Positions 50,680 to 59,380 of a DNA stretch of 64,000 bases are shown here, one piece after another. The DNA is from Lachnoclostridium sp. An138 (GTDB taxonomy: Bacteria > Bacillota > Clostridia > Lachnospirales > Lachnospiraceae). The notes beneath the pieces were generated by a model, which saw nothing but the letters and a program-made list of their open reading frames with translations, ran no database searches and was not told where the DNA came from. The position numbers and the translations under genes were made by a program. Each line of letters opens with the position of its first letter. Within the stretch, counting starts at the first letter, position 1. Where the stretch lies: positions 62,001 to 126,000 of the forward strand of contig NZ_NFLF01000001.1 of the NCBI RefSeq assembly GCF_002160765.1. The letters run 5' to 3'.

Positions 50680-51879
50680 TTACTCCTTCACTGCATCATA
50701 GATTGCTTCCAGCTCTTTCCGGTTCATCAGCCTGGGGACCGGATACAGAGGATTGCCCTCCTTATCCGCATGCTTTGCCATGACGCGGATATCCTCTTCC
50801 TGAATGCCGGAAAGCTTTCTGGGAATTCCCATATCGTCATTCATCTGCTGTACCCAGTCAATGAAAAGCTCTGCCGTCTCAGCATCTCCCAGAGCCTGAT
50901 CCACCACTCCCGTATTCCGGGCCAGACGGGCCAGCTTCTTTTCACAGGAAGAGCCATACATACGCAGAACCACAGGAAGTATAACCGCGTTGGCCAGTCC
51001 ATGAGGGGTGCCGTACTGTCCGCCCAGGGAATGGGCTACCGCATGCACATAGCCTACGTAAGATTTGGTAAAGGCCACGCCTGCACAGTAAGCCGCCTTC
51101 AGCATTCCTTTTCTGGCCGCCTTATTATGCCCGTCTTCATAAGCCGTCTTCAGGTGCTGGTGAATCAGGCGCACAGCTTCCTCTGCCATGGCTCTTGTCT
51201 CTTTTGTAGTAGAGCCTCCGATATACGCCTCCACCGCATGGGTCAGGGCGTCCATGCCTGTGGTAGCAGTGATATTTTTGGGCAGGCCCACTGTCTCATG
51301 ATAATCCAGAACCGCGTAAAGGGGAATCAGGCTGAAATCGTTAATAGGGTATTTATAGTGGCGCTCACTGTCTGTAATGACAGCCGCCAGCGTCGTCTCG
51401 CTTCCCGTTCCCGCCGTGGTAGGAACCGCAATCAGAAGCGGCAGCCTCTTATGCACCTTCAGAAGCCCTTTCATCTGGCTGATGCTCTGGTTCGGCTTTA
51501 CAATCCTCGCTCCCGCAGCCTTGGCACAGTCCATGGAAGAGCCGCCGCCAAAGGCAATAATCGCCTGGGCTCCATGCTCCAGATAAAGCTCTCTCGCCTC
51601 CTCTACATTCCAGATGGTCGGATTGGCAACCGTGCGATCATAGACGCAGCAGTCAATTCCATTTTCTTCCAGAGTCCTTTCCAGGAATTCTGTCAGTCCC
51701 ATGGAGCGGATTCCAGCGTCAGTGACAAGCATCACCGAATCCACCTTCCATTTCCGGCACACCTCCGGAATTTCTTTTACCGAATGCAGAAGCTTTGGCT
51801 TCCGGTAAGGAAGAAACGGCAGCGCCGCCCGGAATGCCTTCTGAAAGATTCTGCAGTATACTTTCCTTAACACAAACAT
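50680..51879 (-). CDS. iron-containing alcohol dehydrogenase
   Basis: This Fe-dependent group III alcohol dehydrogenase has 399 residues. The ATG at 51879 (MFVLRKVYCRIF) is chosen because AGGAG lies 8 bases upstream; a longer open frame upstream lacks a ribosome site. It has the NAD-binding GGGSSMDCAKAAG motif and the metal-ligand helices TGMDALTHAVEAY and HAVAHSLGGQYGTPHG. It is the first gene of the pair with the aldehyde dehydrogenase. Substrate is unknown; the family includes butanol and propanediol dehydrogenases. Confidence 0.92.
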   Translation of the reverse strand: MFVLRKVYCRIFQKAFRAALPFLPYRKPKLLHSVKEIPEVCRKWKVDSVMLVTDAGIRSMGLTEFLERTLEENGIDCCVYDRTVANPTIWNVEEARELYLEHGAQAIIAFGGGSSMDCAKAAGARIVKPNQSISQMKGLLKVHKRLPLLIAVPTTAGTGSETTLAAVITDSERHYKYPINDFSLIPLYAVLDYHETVGLPKNITATTGMDALTHAVEAYIGGSTTKETRAMAEEAVRLIHQHLKTAYEDGHNKAARKGMLKAAYCAGVAFTKSYVGYVHAVAHSLGGQYGTPHGLANAVILPVVLRMYGSSCEKKLARLARNTGVVDQALGDAETAELFIDWVQQMNDDMGIPRKLSGIQEEDIRVMAKHADKEGNPLYPVPRLMNRKELEAIYDAVKE

Positions 51880-52085
51880 GTTCTCTTCTCCTGTATCATT
51901 TCTGTCCGCGGGCTGGAAAATACCCGCCTGCGGCTGGCAAACTTCTTTTCTATATTGCTCCAATTTTTTCAAAAGATCAAGTGTTTTTTGACAAATCAAC
52001 AACTGCAAATTCTGCAGCCAAATGGACGCGTAAGCGCAAAGTCAAGAAGGCGGCCTGGACCACGTCCGCCACTGCCCGCGGGAAT

Positions 52086-52138
52086 AAAAGAGAGAAGCCC
52101 CGTCCTGTAATCTCAAACCTGCAGGACTGAAGCTCCTC
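52086..52138 (-). terminator. ftsZ terminator
   Basis: On the minus strand GAGGAGC pairs with GCTTCTC (outer, 52132-52138 with 52092-52098) and GTCCTG pairs with CAGGAC (inner). TCTTTTATT follows. It lies in the 360-base gene-free stretch 51880-52239, which also holds the unassigned promoter region of the alcohol dehydrogenase gene. I see no other feature there. Confidence 0.75.
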
Positions 52139-52239
52139 CCCTTCTATCTGTTTCTATCCGTTTTTATCTGTCTGTAGTTGTTTCTGATTGTTCCTGTCTG
52201 CCATCATCCGCCGCATTTCTTCGGAAAACGGGCCATTCT

Positions 52240-53406
52240 TTACTTATTTCTCTGCAGAAACTCCGGAATCTTAATTTCAGTCTCCGGAATCTTGCTCTCC
52301 GGACGCTTCGGAGTATTCAGACCCGGAAGAGGTTTGAATACAGGCGTATCTGTCTGTGTCCCGGTCTGGCTGTGGGACACTGCGGAAGACGTCTTGGAAG
52401 CCGCGCTCGGGATCTTTCCGAAGCTGCTGCTCTTGGGCAGCACCTTGGTGGAGCTCTTCTCATCCAGTCCGGTGGCGATTACTGTAATAGACGCTTCATC
52501 GGTGTATGTATCATCATACATCGCACCAAAGATAATATTCGCGTCGTCGCCGGCCAGATCCTGTACGAAGCTGGCTGCGTCGTTGGCATCCATAAGAGAG
52601 ATATCTCCGGAAATATTGATAATCACATGAGAAGCGCCCACGATGGTCGTCTCCAGAAGCGGGCTTGCCACTGCCTGCTTAACCGCGTCGAGAGCCTTAT
52701 CGTCTCCTTTGCCGGAACCGATTCCGATATGAGCGATGCCCTTGTCCGTCATTACCGTCTGCACATCCGCAAAGTCCAGATTGATCAGGGCAGGAAGATT
52801 AATCAGGTCCGTGATACCCTGTACCGCCTGCTGCAGCACTTCATCCGCTTTCTTCAATGCGTCCGGCATGGTAGTACGCCGATCCACAATCTCCAGAAGC
52901 TTGTCATTGGGGATCACAATCAGAGTATCCACGCTTTCTTTCAGCTTCTGGATACCTGTCAGCGCATTATTCATACGTGTCTTGGCCTCAAATTTAAAAG
53001 GCTTCGTCACAACGCCTACCGTCAAAATTCCCATATCTTTGGCAAGCCTTGCCACTACCGGCGCTCCGCCGGTACCCGTGCCGCCGCCCATACCGCAGGT
53101 GACGAATACCATATCCGCTCCCTGGATGGCTTCCTTAATCTCCTCGATGCTCTCTTCTGCCGCCTTCTCGCCGATCTCCGGCTTCGCTCCCGCTCCAAGT
53201 CCTTTCGTCAGCTTCTCACCAATCTGAATGGTCCGCTCCGCCTTGCAGAGCTGCAGGGCCTGCCTGTCCGTATTGATTCCTATAAATTCTACTCCGCCGA
53301 TCTGCTCATCTATCATCCGGTTCACGGCATTATTTCCGGCGCCGCCGACTCCAATCACAATAATTCTCGCCGCCGATTCCGTATCATTCATCATAATCTC
53401 AAGCAA
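52240..53406 (-). CDS. ftsZ: cell division protein FtsZ
   Basis: FtsZ is the tubulin-like GTPase that forms the Z ring. It has 388 residues. The GTP-binding loop GGGTGTG is at 107-113 and the T7 catalytic loop ([11 protein letters not shown]) is present. A disordered Ser/Pro-rich linker leads to the conserved C-terminal peptide ([12 protein letters not shown]). The start is TTG at 53406, placed 8 bases after AGGAGG; an ATG four codons in is possible. It is last in the division cluster and has its own promoter. Confidence 0.97.
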   Translation of the reverse strand: MLEIMMNDTESAARIIVIGVGGAGNNAVNRMIDEQIGGVEFIGINTDRQALQLCKAERTIQIGEKLTKGLGAGAKPEIGEKAAEESIEEIKEAIQGADMVFVTCGMGGGTGTGGAPVVARLAKDMGILTVGVVTKPFKFEAKTRMNNALTGIQKLKESVDTLIVIPNDKLLEIVDRRTTMPDALKKADEVLQQAVQGITDLINLPALINLDFADVQTVMTDKGIAHIGIGSGKGDDKALDAVKQAVASPLLETTIVGASHVIINISGDISLMDANDAASFVQDLAGDDANIIFGAMYDDTYTDEASITVIATGLDEKSSTKVLPKSSSFGKIPSAASKTSSAVSHSQTGTQTDTPVFKPLPGLNTPKRPESKIPETEIKIPEFLQRNK

Positions 53407-53488
53407 GATCCTGTCCTCCTATCCCTGTCCTATCTATCTATCTAATATTTCTCTAAAGTCTTATCTTCGGAATTTTCTCATACAATAT

Positions 53489-53517
53489 ATGATAACTTTT
53501 TTTCCATAATTAATCAA
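53489..53517 (-). promoter_or_regulatory. ftsZ promoter
   Basis: On the minus strand TTGATT (53512-53517), a 17-base spacer and TATCAT (53489-53494) lie about 90 bases before the ftsZ start. The leader contains a short run of TATC repeats (53431-53443). Confidence 0.6.
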
Positions 53518-53611
53518 CCTTTATTTATAAGTTTTCCAAAAAATATTTTTCCTATTCAGCCATGCGCAGAAATGTAAAAAAGGCTGTAAAAACGCCTCTG
53601 CCGGCCTTCTT

Positions 53612-54352
53612 CTAATCCTGCTCAAAGCTGATGAATTTGGAATCATCCGTGTAATTTTCCATGTGAAAGACGCCGGAACGTCCTTCCAGATCCGGGAAAA
53701 GATCGTAAAGCCTTCCCACCTTTTCCTCCAGTGAGCCGCTGTTCCCAAGAGCTACTCTTACCTGGTCGAAGTAGAGGGTCAGAGAAAGGTCGTCTGAAAA
53801 TTCGATTCTGTCCGGCGAAAGCTCATATTTTTTCACAAGCTGGGTGATGGTCAGAATCCGGTTGAAAATGGAATCATCGTCCACCGCCAGCTTCTGATAG
53901 AGGGCCAGAGCGTTGAACTTCAGCCCCGAGATGCAGGGAACTCCGGTCTTCACCTCCGAGGAACATTCCACTACCACGCCATCCTGGTCAAAATAAAAGT
54001 TGGAGCCCATATAAGACACGTAGCCTACGATGCTTTTTTCATAGACGCGGATTCTCACCTTTCCCGGGGCCAGAAGACTGACCTCCACCTTGTCCACAAA
54101 CGGAATCTCTTCCGTCTTAAAATATTTATATTTCAGATAAAGGAACAGGGAATTGGAAGTATACCTGTCCGTAATGACTTTGTCCTGAATCTCCTGGCTG
54201 GTATAAAAACTGTTTCCCGTCACTTCCACCTCACGGATCTGAAACAGGGTGACCGCAAGCGTCCCTGCCAGCAGCAGCCCCAGAACCAGGACGGCTGCCA
54301 CCAGGAATCCTCTGCCCCTTTTCTGCTTTTTTTCCTTTCTGTGAATTCTCAT
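53612..54352 (-). CDS. divIB: cell division protein DivIB/FtsQ
   Basis: This is a single-pass divisome protein that links FtsL, FtsB and FtsI. It has 246 residues from the ATG at 54352; the upstream in-frame GTG overlaps the GGAAGG ribosome site. There is a basic cytoplasmic N-terminus (RIHRKEKKQKRGRG) and a transmembrane helix at about 15-37. The POTRA domain starts at VEVTGNSFYTSQEIQD, and the beta-domain follows (VSYMGSNFYFDQDGVVVE). It lies between murA and ftsZ. Confidence 0.92.
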   Translation of the reverse strand: MRIHRKEKKQKRGRGFLVAAVLVLGLLLAGTLAVTLFQIREVEVTGNSFYTSQEIQDKVITDRYTSNSLFLYLKYKYFKTEEIPFVDKVEVSLLAPGKVRIRVYEKSIVGYVSYMGSNFYFDQDGVVVECSSEVKTGVPCISGLKFNALALYQKLAVDDDSIFNRILTITQLVKKYELSPDRIEFSDDLSLTLYFDQVRVALGNSGSLEEKVGRLYDLFPDLEGRSGVFHMENYTDDSKFISFEQD

Positions 54353-54415
54353 ATATCTGTTTCCTTCCACGTACCTGTCTGTACTCTCCTGTCAGGCTCC
54401 GTGTATCTGTCAGGA

Positions 54416-55660
54416 TCAGTGTACCACAACTCCAAGATCTTTTAAATCCCTGATTATATTTTCATATCCCCGAGCAATATAATGGTACTGACAGATTCTG
54501 CTCTTTCCTTCTGCGGCAGCGGCAGCAATGCACAAGGCCGCTCCGCCCCGCAGCTCCTTCGCCTCCACCTGGGCTCCCGTAAGCCTTTTTACGCCGGTGA
54601 TACACGCCCTGTCATCCCGAATCCGGATATCCGCCCCCATCCGTCCAAGTTCTTCCGCAATTTTAAAACGCGCCTCAAAAATGTGTTCCTGAATCACGCT
54701 TGTTCCATCCGCCACGCAGAGCGCCGCCATCAGCGGAGACTGCAGATCCGTTGGAAAACCGGGATAAGGGGCGGTATCCGTCCGAAATCCTCCCCGGCTC
54801 CTTCCGGGACACCAGAGCAGCAGACTGTCCCCGCTGCTTTCCTGCCTGGCTCCCATCTGCCGCAGCACCTGGCGGACGGCGCCAAGCTGATGAAAGGGCA
54901 CCTCCCGCAGCAGCACCTTGCCTCCCGCGGCCGCGGCAAGCAGCATATAGGTCCCCGCCACAATACGGTCCGGCATAATGCGGTACTCTGTCCCGTGAAG
55001 CTCCTTTACCCCTCTGATCCGGACAGTATCCGTGCCGGCTCCTTCTATGTCCGCCCCCATGCAGGCCAGGAAGCGGCAGAGCTCCAGGATTTCCGGCTCT
55101 CTGGCGGCATTCTCAAGGACTGTCACGCCTTCTGCCCGCGCGGCAAGCAGCACTACATTTTCCGTGGCTCCTACGCTGGGAAAGGGAAGGCGGATATGGG
55201 CTCCCTTCGGACAGCGGCAGACAGCCCGCAGGCCCTCCGGCTCTTCCCAGAGCTCCGCTCCCATCCGGCGCAGGGCTTCCAGATGCAGATCGATGGGCCG
55301 TTTTCCTATGACGCAGCCCCCCGGATAGGGGAGGAATGCCTCTCCCATTCTGGCCAGAAGGCTTCCCAGCAGCATGATGGAAGAACGCATGACGCCGGCG
55401 TAATCCTCCGGCGCCCGGCCGGAATGAAGCGTCTCCGCGTCTATAATCAACCTGGTCCCCTCCCGGCAGATCCGGCAGCCATAACCTTTGAGAATTTCCA
55501 GCATGGAAGCCACGTCCGAGATATCCGGGCAGTTATCAATCACAGTGGTTCCCGGGCATTGCAGAGCAGCGGAGAGAATCGGAAGCACCGCATTTTTTGA
55601 CCCCTGTATGCGGACTTCGCCGCAGAGCGGACTGCCGCCCTCGATTTCCAGATAATCCAA
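54416..55660 (-). CDS. murA: UDP-N-acetylglucosamine 1-carboxyvinyltransferase
   Basis: MurA catalyses the first committed step of peptidoglycan synthesis, transfer of enolpyruvate from PEP to UDP-GlcNAc. The start is taken as TTG at 55660 (DYLEIEGG), because GGAGGG lies 7 bases upstream and the family begins here. An ATG at 55732 would add 24 residues that overlap ftsW. That gives 414 residues. K22 (GSKNAVLPILS) and the PEP-binding C116 (PYPGGCVIGKRPIDLH) are present; the Cys is the residue modified by fosfomycin. Confidence 0.95.
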   Translation of the reverse strand: MDYLEIEGGSPLCGEVRIQGSKNAVLPILSAALQCPGTTVIDNCPDISDVASMLEILKGYGCRICREGTRLIIDAETLHSGRAPEDYAGVMRSSIMLLGSLLARMGEAFLPYPGGCVIGKRPIDLHLEALRRMGAELWEEPEGLRAVCRCPKGAHIRLPFPSVGATENVVLLAARAEGVTVLENAAREPEILELCRFLACMGADIEGAGTDTVRIRGVKELHGTEYRIMPDRIVAGTYMLLAAAAGGKVLLREVPFHQLGAVRQVLRQMGARQESSGDSLLLWCPGRSRGGFRTDTAPYPGFPTDLQSPLMAALCVADGTSVIQEHIFEARFKIAEELGRMGADIRIRDDRACITGVKRLTGAQVEAKELRGGAALCIAAAAAEGKSRICQYHYIARGYENIIRDLKDLGVVVH

Positions 55661-55712
55661 AGCCTTTCCCTCCACGGTTCTCACTATACCTATAAGATAT
55701 GCCGGCAGGGCG

Positions 55713-56831
55713 TTATGGTTCCTGCCGGACATGCCTGGAGACGTTCAGGGCCAGCCCCATCTCCGACAGAAGGAAAAGCACAGAGGTTCCTCCATAACTC
55801 ACAAAAGGAAGGGTGATTCCTGTATTGGGAATCGTGTTGGTTACGACTGCGATATTCAGGATCACCTGGATCAGGATGTGTCCCATGATCCCGGCCGCGA
55901 TCAGGCTGCCCAGAAGATCCGGCACGTGCACCGCGATCATCAGAAGGCGCCAGACCAGAAGCAGGAAAAGCAGCATCAAAAGCAGCGCTCCCAGAAGACC
56001 GAATTCCTCACAAACAATGGAAAAAATCATATCATTCTGAGCCTCCGGCACAAATCCCAGCTTCTGCATACTATTGCCATATCCCACGCCAAACAGGCCG
56101 CCGGAGCCGATGGCATAAAGCCCCTGAAGCGTCTGATAGCCCTTTTCGTAGGCCTCCGGATTTCTCCAGATGGCCAGGCGCTCCAGCCGGTAAGACTCCA
56201 CGCTTAGGAAAATAGCCAGGAATCCCACGCCCAGTCCGCCCATGGCAATGAACTGCAGGTACTTTGGGCTGGCGGTAAAGACCAGAATGACCGCGATTCC
56301 CATAATGATAATGGCCGTGCTCAGATTGTTGGTTCCTACCAGTCCCACAATGGGCAGAATCAAAAGCATCACCAGAAACATCTGCTTTAAAGAGGTCATC
56401 TTCTTCACCCGCCGGCTGATCACGGAAGCCAGAAGCACAATCACAGCCAGCTTCGCAAACTCCGAGGGCTGGAAAGAAAGCGGACCGATGGAAAGCCACC
56501 GTTTGGAACCATTGTACTCGTCTCCGAAAAACAACACCGCCGTAGACAGCACCAGAGACAGAAGGTAGCCCAGCCACGCAAGCCGCTCCCATCTGTGGTA
56601 ATCAATTCCGGACACCACATACATGGCTGCCAGCCCCAGAGAAGTGGCAAAAAACTGCTTTTTCAGATAATAGGCCTTATCGGCAAACTTCACCTGTCCG
56701 TTCCAGGAGCTGGTGCTGTAAAGCACAACAAGTCCGAATCCCACCAGAATCAGCACGACCAGCAGCAAACTGTAGTCGAAAGGCTCCCGCCTTTGCTTTT
56801 TTCCCTTTCCGGTGGAATCCGGACCTGTCAT
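55713..56831 (-). CDS. ftsW: lipid II polymerase FtsW (SEDS family)
   Basis: FtsW is the division-specific peptidoglycan glycosyltransferase that works with FtsI. It has 372 residues and about ten transmembrane helices. Conserved SEDS motifs include GSKRWLSIGPLSFQPSEFAK and PNTGITLPFVSYGGTSVL. GGAGG precedes the ATG. It lies between murD and murA as in many clostridia. SpoVE is a close relative, but no second SEDS gene is in the window, so FtsW is the likelier name. Confidence 0.93.
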   Translation of the reverse strand: MTGPDSTGKGKKQRREPFDYSLLLVVLILVGFGLVVLYSTSSWNGQVKFADKAYYLKKQFFATSLGLAAMYVVSGIDYHRWERLAWLGYLLSLVLSTAVLFFGDEYNGSKRWLSIGPLSFQPSEFAKLAVIVLLASVISRRVKKMTSLKQMFLVMLLILPIVGLVGTNNLSTAIIIMGIAVILVFTASPKYLQFIAMGGLGVGFLAIFLSVESYRLERLAIWRNPEAYEKGYQTLQGLYAIGSGGLFGVGYGNSMQKLGFVPEAQNDMIFSIVCEEFGLLGALLLMLLFLLLVWRLLMIAVHVPDLLGSLIAAGIMGHILIQVILNIAVVTNTIPNTGITLPFVSYGGTSVLFLLSEMGLALNVSRHVRQEP

Positions 56832-56897
56832 ATAACCTCCGTTCCGAAGCCCCGGCGGGACTTCCCCAGATCCCGTCTGTGCCTCTCTCTTCCTTTT

Positions 56898-58256
56898 TTA
56901 ATCTGAAAGTTCCCGGACGTATTTTTTAAATAATCTTCCTCTCTGCTCGTAATTATCAAACATGCCCCAGCTGGCGCAGGCTGGCGACAGAAGCACCGCG
57001 TCTCCGGGCCGCGCCTTTTCGGCGCAGACCTTTACCGCCTCCTCCAGGCTGCCGGTAAATACAATATTCGTAAAGCCATGCTTTCTGGCGGTCTGCGCAA
57101 TCTGCTCCGCAGTCTGGCCCAGAAGCACCAGCCACTGCACCTTATCTCCAAAACTCTCGATCCAGTCGTCGAAGGATACGTGCTTATCATAGCCTCCGCC
57201 GATGAGGACCGTAGGACGGTTCATAGCCTGGACTGCCTTGATGGACGCGTCCGTGTTCGTTCCTTTGGAATCATTGTAATAGGCCACGCCTTTCTTTTCC
57301 GCCACGAACTCAATCCGGTGCTCCACCGCCGTAAAGTGAATCACTGTCTCCCGGATATTCGGAAGGGGCACGCCCATGGCCGCCGCAATGGCAATGGCTG
57401 CCATCACGTTTTCATAGTTATGGGTTCCCAGAAGCTTCAGCTCGCTGATATCACAGATTTTCGTGCGGACGGCGTCATCGCAGTAGACGATGGAGCTTCC
57501 GTCCAGAAATACGCCCTGATCCAGTATATGCTCCCGGCTGAAATACAGAACTGACGCCTTCACCTGTTCTCCGAAACGCCTCGTCTCCTCGTCGTCATAG
57601 TTGAGCACGCAGGTGTCCGTCTCATCCTGGTTTTCCGCTATTCTCTCTTTCGTGCGGATATAGCAGTCCATCGTATGATGCCGGTCCAGATGATCCGGCG
57701 TGATATTCAGAATCGCGCTGACCTTCGGATGAAAATTCTCGATAGTCTCCAGCTGGAAGCTGCTGATCTCCGCCGCCGTCACGCTGTTTTCCGTCATGTT
57801 CAGGGCTTCATGGGTATAGGCTGTCCCGATATTACCCACCACAAAGACTTTCGGAAACCAGCTTTTGAAAATCTCTCCCACCAAAGTGGTGGTCGTCGTC
57901 TTTCCATTGGTGCCTGTAACAGCCGCCACCTTTCCCTTCCCGAAATGCCAGGCCAGCTCCACTTCTCCCCAGATCGTGGCTCCATGCCGCCGCATGTCCT
58001 CTACCAGAGGAAGATCCACCGGTACGCCGGGGCTTAATATTACAAGCTCTGTCTCTCTTTTTACCTCTTCCGGAAGCGTTCCAAGGATAATCTCTGCCCG
58101 GCTCCCCTCCGGAAGACGGCTTCTCACCTCTTCCTCTTTCAGTTTCTCACTGCTGTCATAAAGGATGGGAGAAGCTCCCGCCTTTTCCAGAAGCTCCACT
58201 GCTCCCACGCCGCTTACGCCGCTTCCTATCACCAGAATCTTTTTATCCGTTATCAT
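56898..58256 (-). CDS. murD: UDP-N-acetylmuramoylalanine-D-glutamate ligase
   Basis: MurD adds D-glutamate to UDP-MurNAc-L-Ala using ATP. It has 452 residues. The N-terminal Rossmann domain (KILVIGSGVSGVGAVELLEK), the ATP loop (VTGTNGKTTTTTLVGEIF) and the C-terminal ligase domain (YYNDSKGTNTDASIKAVQAM) are complete. AGGAGG precedes the ATG. Confidence 0.97.
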   Translation of the reverse strand: MITDKKILVIGSGVSGVGAVELLEKAGASPILYDSSEKLKEEEVRSRLPEGSRAEIILGTLPEEVKRETELVILSPGVPVDLPLVEDMRRHGATIWGEVELAWHFGKGKVAAVTGTNGKTTTTTLVGEIFKSWFPKVFVVGNIGTAYTHEALNMTENSVTAAEISSFQLETIENFHPKVSAILNITPDHLDRHHTMDCYIRTKERIAENQDETDTCVLNYDDEETRRFGEQVKASVLYFSREHILDQGVFLDGSSIVYCDDAVRTKICDISELKLLGTHNYENVMAAIAIAAAMGVPLPNIRETVIHFTAVEHRIEFVAEKKGVAYYNDSKGTNTDASIKAVQAMNRPTVLIGGGYDKHVSFDDWIESFGDKVQWLVLLGQTAEQIAQTARKHGFTNIVFTGSLEEAVKVCAEKARPGDAVLLSPACASWGMFDNYEQRGRLFKKYVRELSD

Positions 58257-58313
58257 CTTAGGGTTCCTCCTGTTTTTTCATTTCCGCAAATCTTTCCGAT
58301 TTCCGGCTCTGTC

Positions 58314-59270
58314 CTATAAAGCCAGAATTCCCACCAGGCAGAGAAGCGCTGTCACGATGGAAAAGACTGCTACCACCCTGGTCTCCGACCAGCCGCAGAG
58401 CTCAAAATGGTGGTGAATAGGCGCCATACGGAAGATCCGCTTTCCCCCGCTGATTTTAAAATAAGTCACCTGAATCATGACAGAGAGAATCTCTACCCAG
58501 TAAATCAGAGCCACAATCAGAATGAAGATCGGCATATCCATCATATAGGCTGCAGAAGCCACAAAACCGCCCAGCGCCAGAGAGCCCGTATCCCCCATAA
58601 AGACACTGGCCGGATAGACATTGAACAGAAGGAAGCCCATCAGGCTTCCCACCACCGCGCAGGTAATCGGATGAAGTCCGCTCTGGGTTCCGATGGCAAC
58701 CACTGAAAAAAAAGTGGCGATCAGAAGCGTCACGCTGGAAGCCAGACCGTCCAGCCCGTCTGTAAAATTCGCCCCGTTTACCGTGCCGATGATGGCCAGA
58801 AAAGCCACAGGCACCGCCAGCCAGCCCAGGTGCAGATAATGGCCCGGCCAGAAAGGAATCAGCATCGCCATATCCCCGCCCTTCAGATTATAAAGATAGA
58901 AGACAAAGATTCCGGTCACCAGAAACTGGCCCAGCATCTTCTGGGGCGGCGTAAGTCCCTCAGAACGGTGCAGCATAATCTTGATATAATCATCCAGAAA
59001 GCCGATGATTCCAAAGCCTGCGGTAACGAACAGAACAGGAATGATCTGGGGATAATCCTTCACATAAATCAGGGAAGTAATGATAATTCCCGCCAGAATC
59101 ATCAGGCCGCCCATGGTGGGAGTGCCCGTCTTCTTCAGATGGCTCTGAGGCCCGTCGTCCCGCTCTGTCTGCCCGAATTTCAGCTTCCGGAGCAGCGGAA
59201 TCACCACTGGCCCCAGAGCCGCGCTGATGGCAAAGGAAATCAGTATCGGCAGTATCATCGTAGCATCCAT
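58314..59270 (-). CDS. mraY: phospho-N-acetylmuramoyl-pentapeptide-transferase
   Basis: MraY makes lipid I from undecaprenyl phosphate and UDP-MurNAc-pentapeptide. It has 318 residues and ten transmembrane helices. Catalytic-site motifs FLDDYIKI, NGANFTDGLDGLAS and VFMGDTGSLALGGF are present, as is the histidine motif MAPIHHHFE. It has its own promoter, so the mraY-murD-ftsW-murA block can be expressed apart from the PBPs. Confidence 0.97.
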   Translation of the reverse strand: MDATMILPILISFAISAALGPVVIPLLRKLKFGQTERDDGPQSHLKKTGTPTMGGLMILAGIIITSLIYVKDYPQIIPVLFVTAGFGIIGFLDDYIKIMLHRSEGLTPPQKMLGQFLVTGIFVFYLYNLKGGDMAMLIPFWPGHYLHLGWLAVPVAFLAIIGTVNGANFTDGLDGLASSVTLLIATFFSVVAIGTQSGLHPITCAVVGSLMGFLLFNVYPASVFMGDTGSLALGGFVASAAYMMDMPIFILIVALIYWVEILSVMIQVTYFKISGGKRIFRMAPIHHHFELCGWSETRVVAVFSIVTALLCLVGILAL

Positions 59271-59328
59271 AATATTTACCTCTCACGTTCTTTTCTCCAA
59301 TGCGCCGGCCTTCCGCCGGCACATCAGC

Positions 59329-59357
59329 ATTATAAGCCTTTTCCGTCCTCCGCGCAA
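59329..59357 (-). promoter_or_regulatory. mraY promoter
   Basis: On the minus strand TTGCGC (59352-59357), a 17-base spacer and a perfect TATAAT (59329-59334) lie about 60 bases before the mraY ATG. A GCCGGC-N5-GCCGGC hairpin follows in the leader. Confidence 0.7.
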
Positions 59358-59380
59358 CCTTTTTCCAGAGACCTGGCGCA

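Noticed and set aside
51795-52130. Small plus-strand frame ending in a basic peptide (KWTRKRKVKKAAW)
   Set aside because: It has no ribosome site, overlaps the 5' end of the alcohol dehydrogenase gene and runs through the ftsZ terminator stem, so the basic codons are explained by hairpin sequence.
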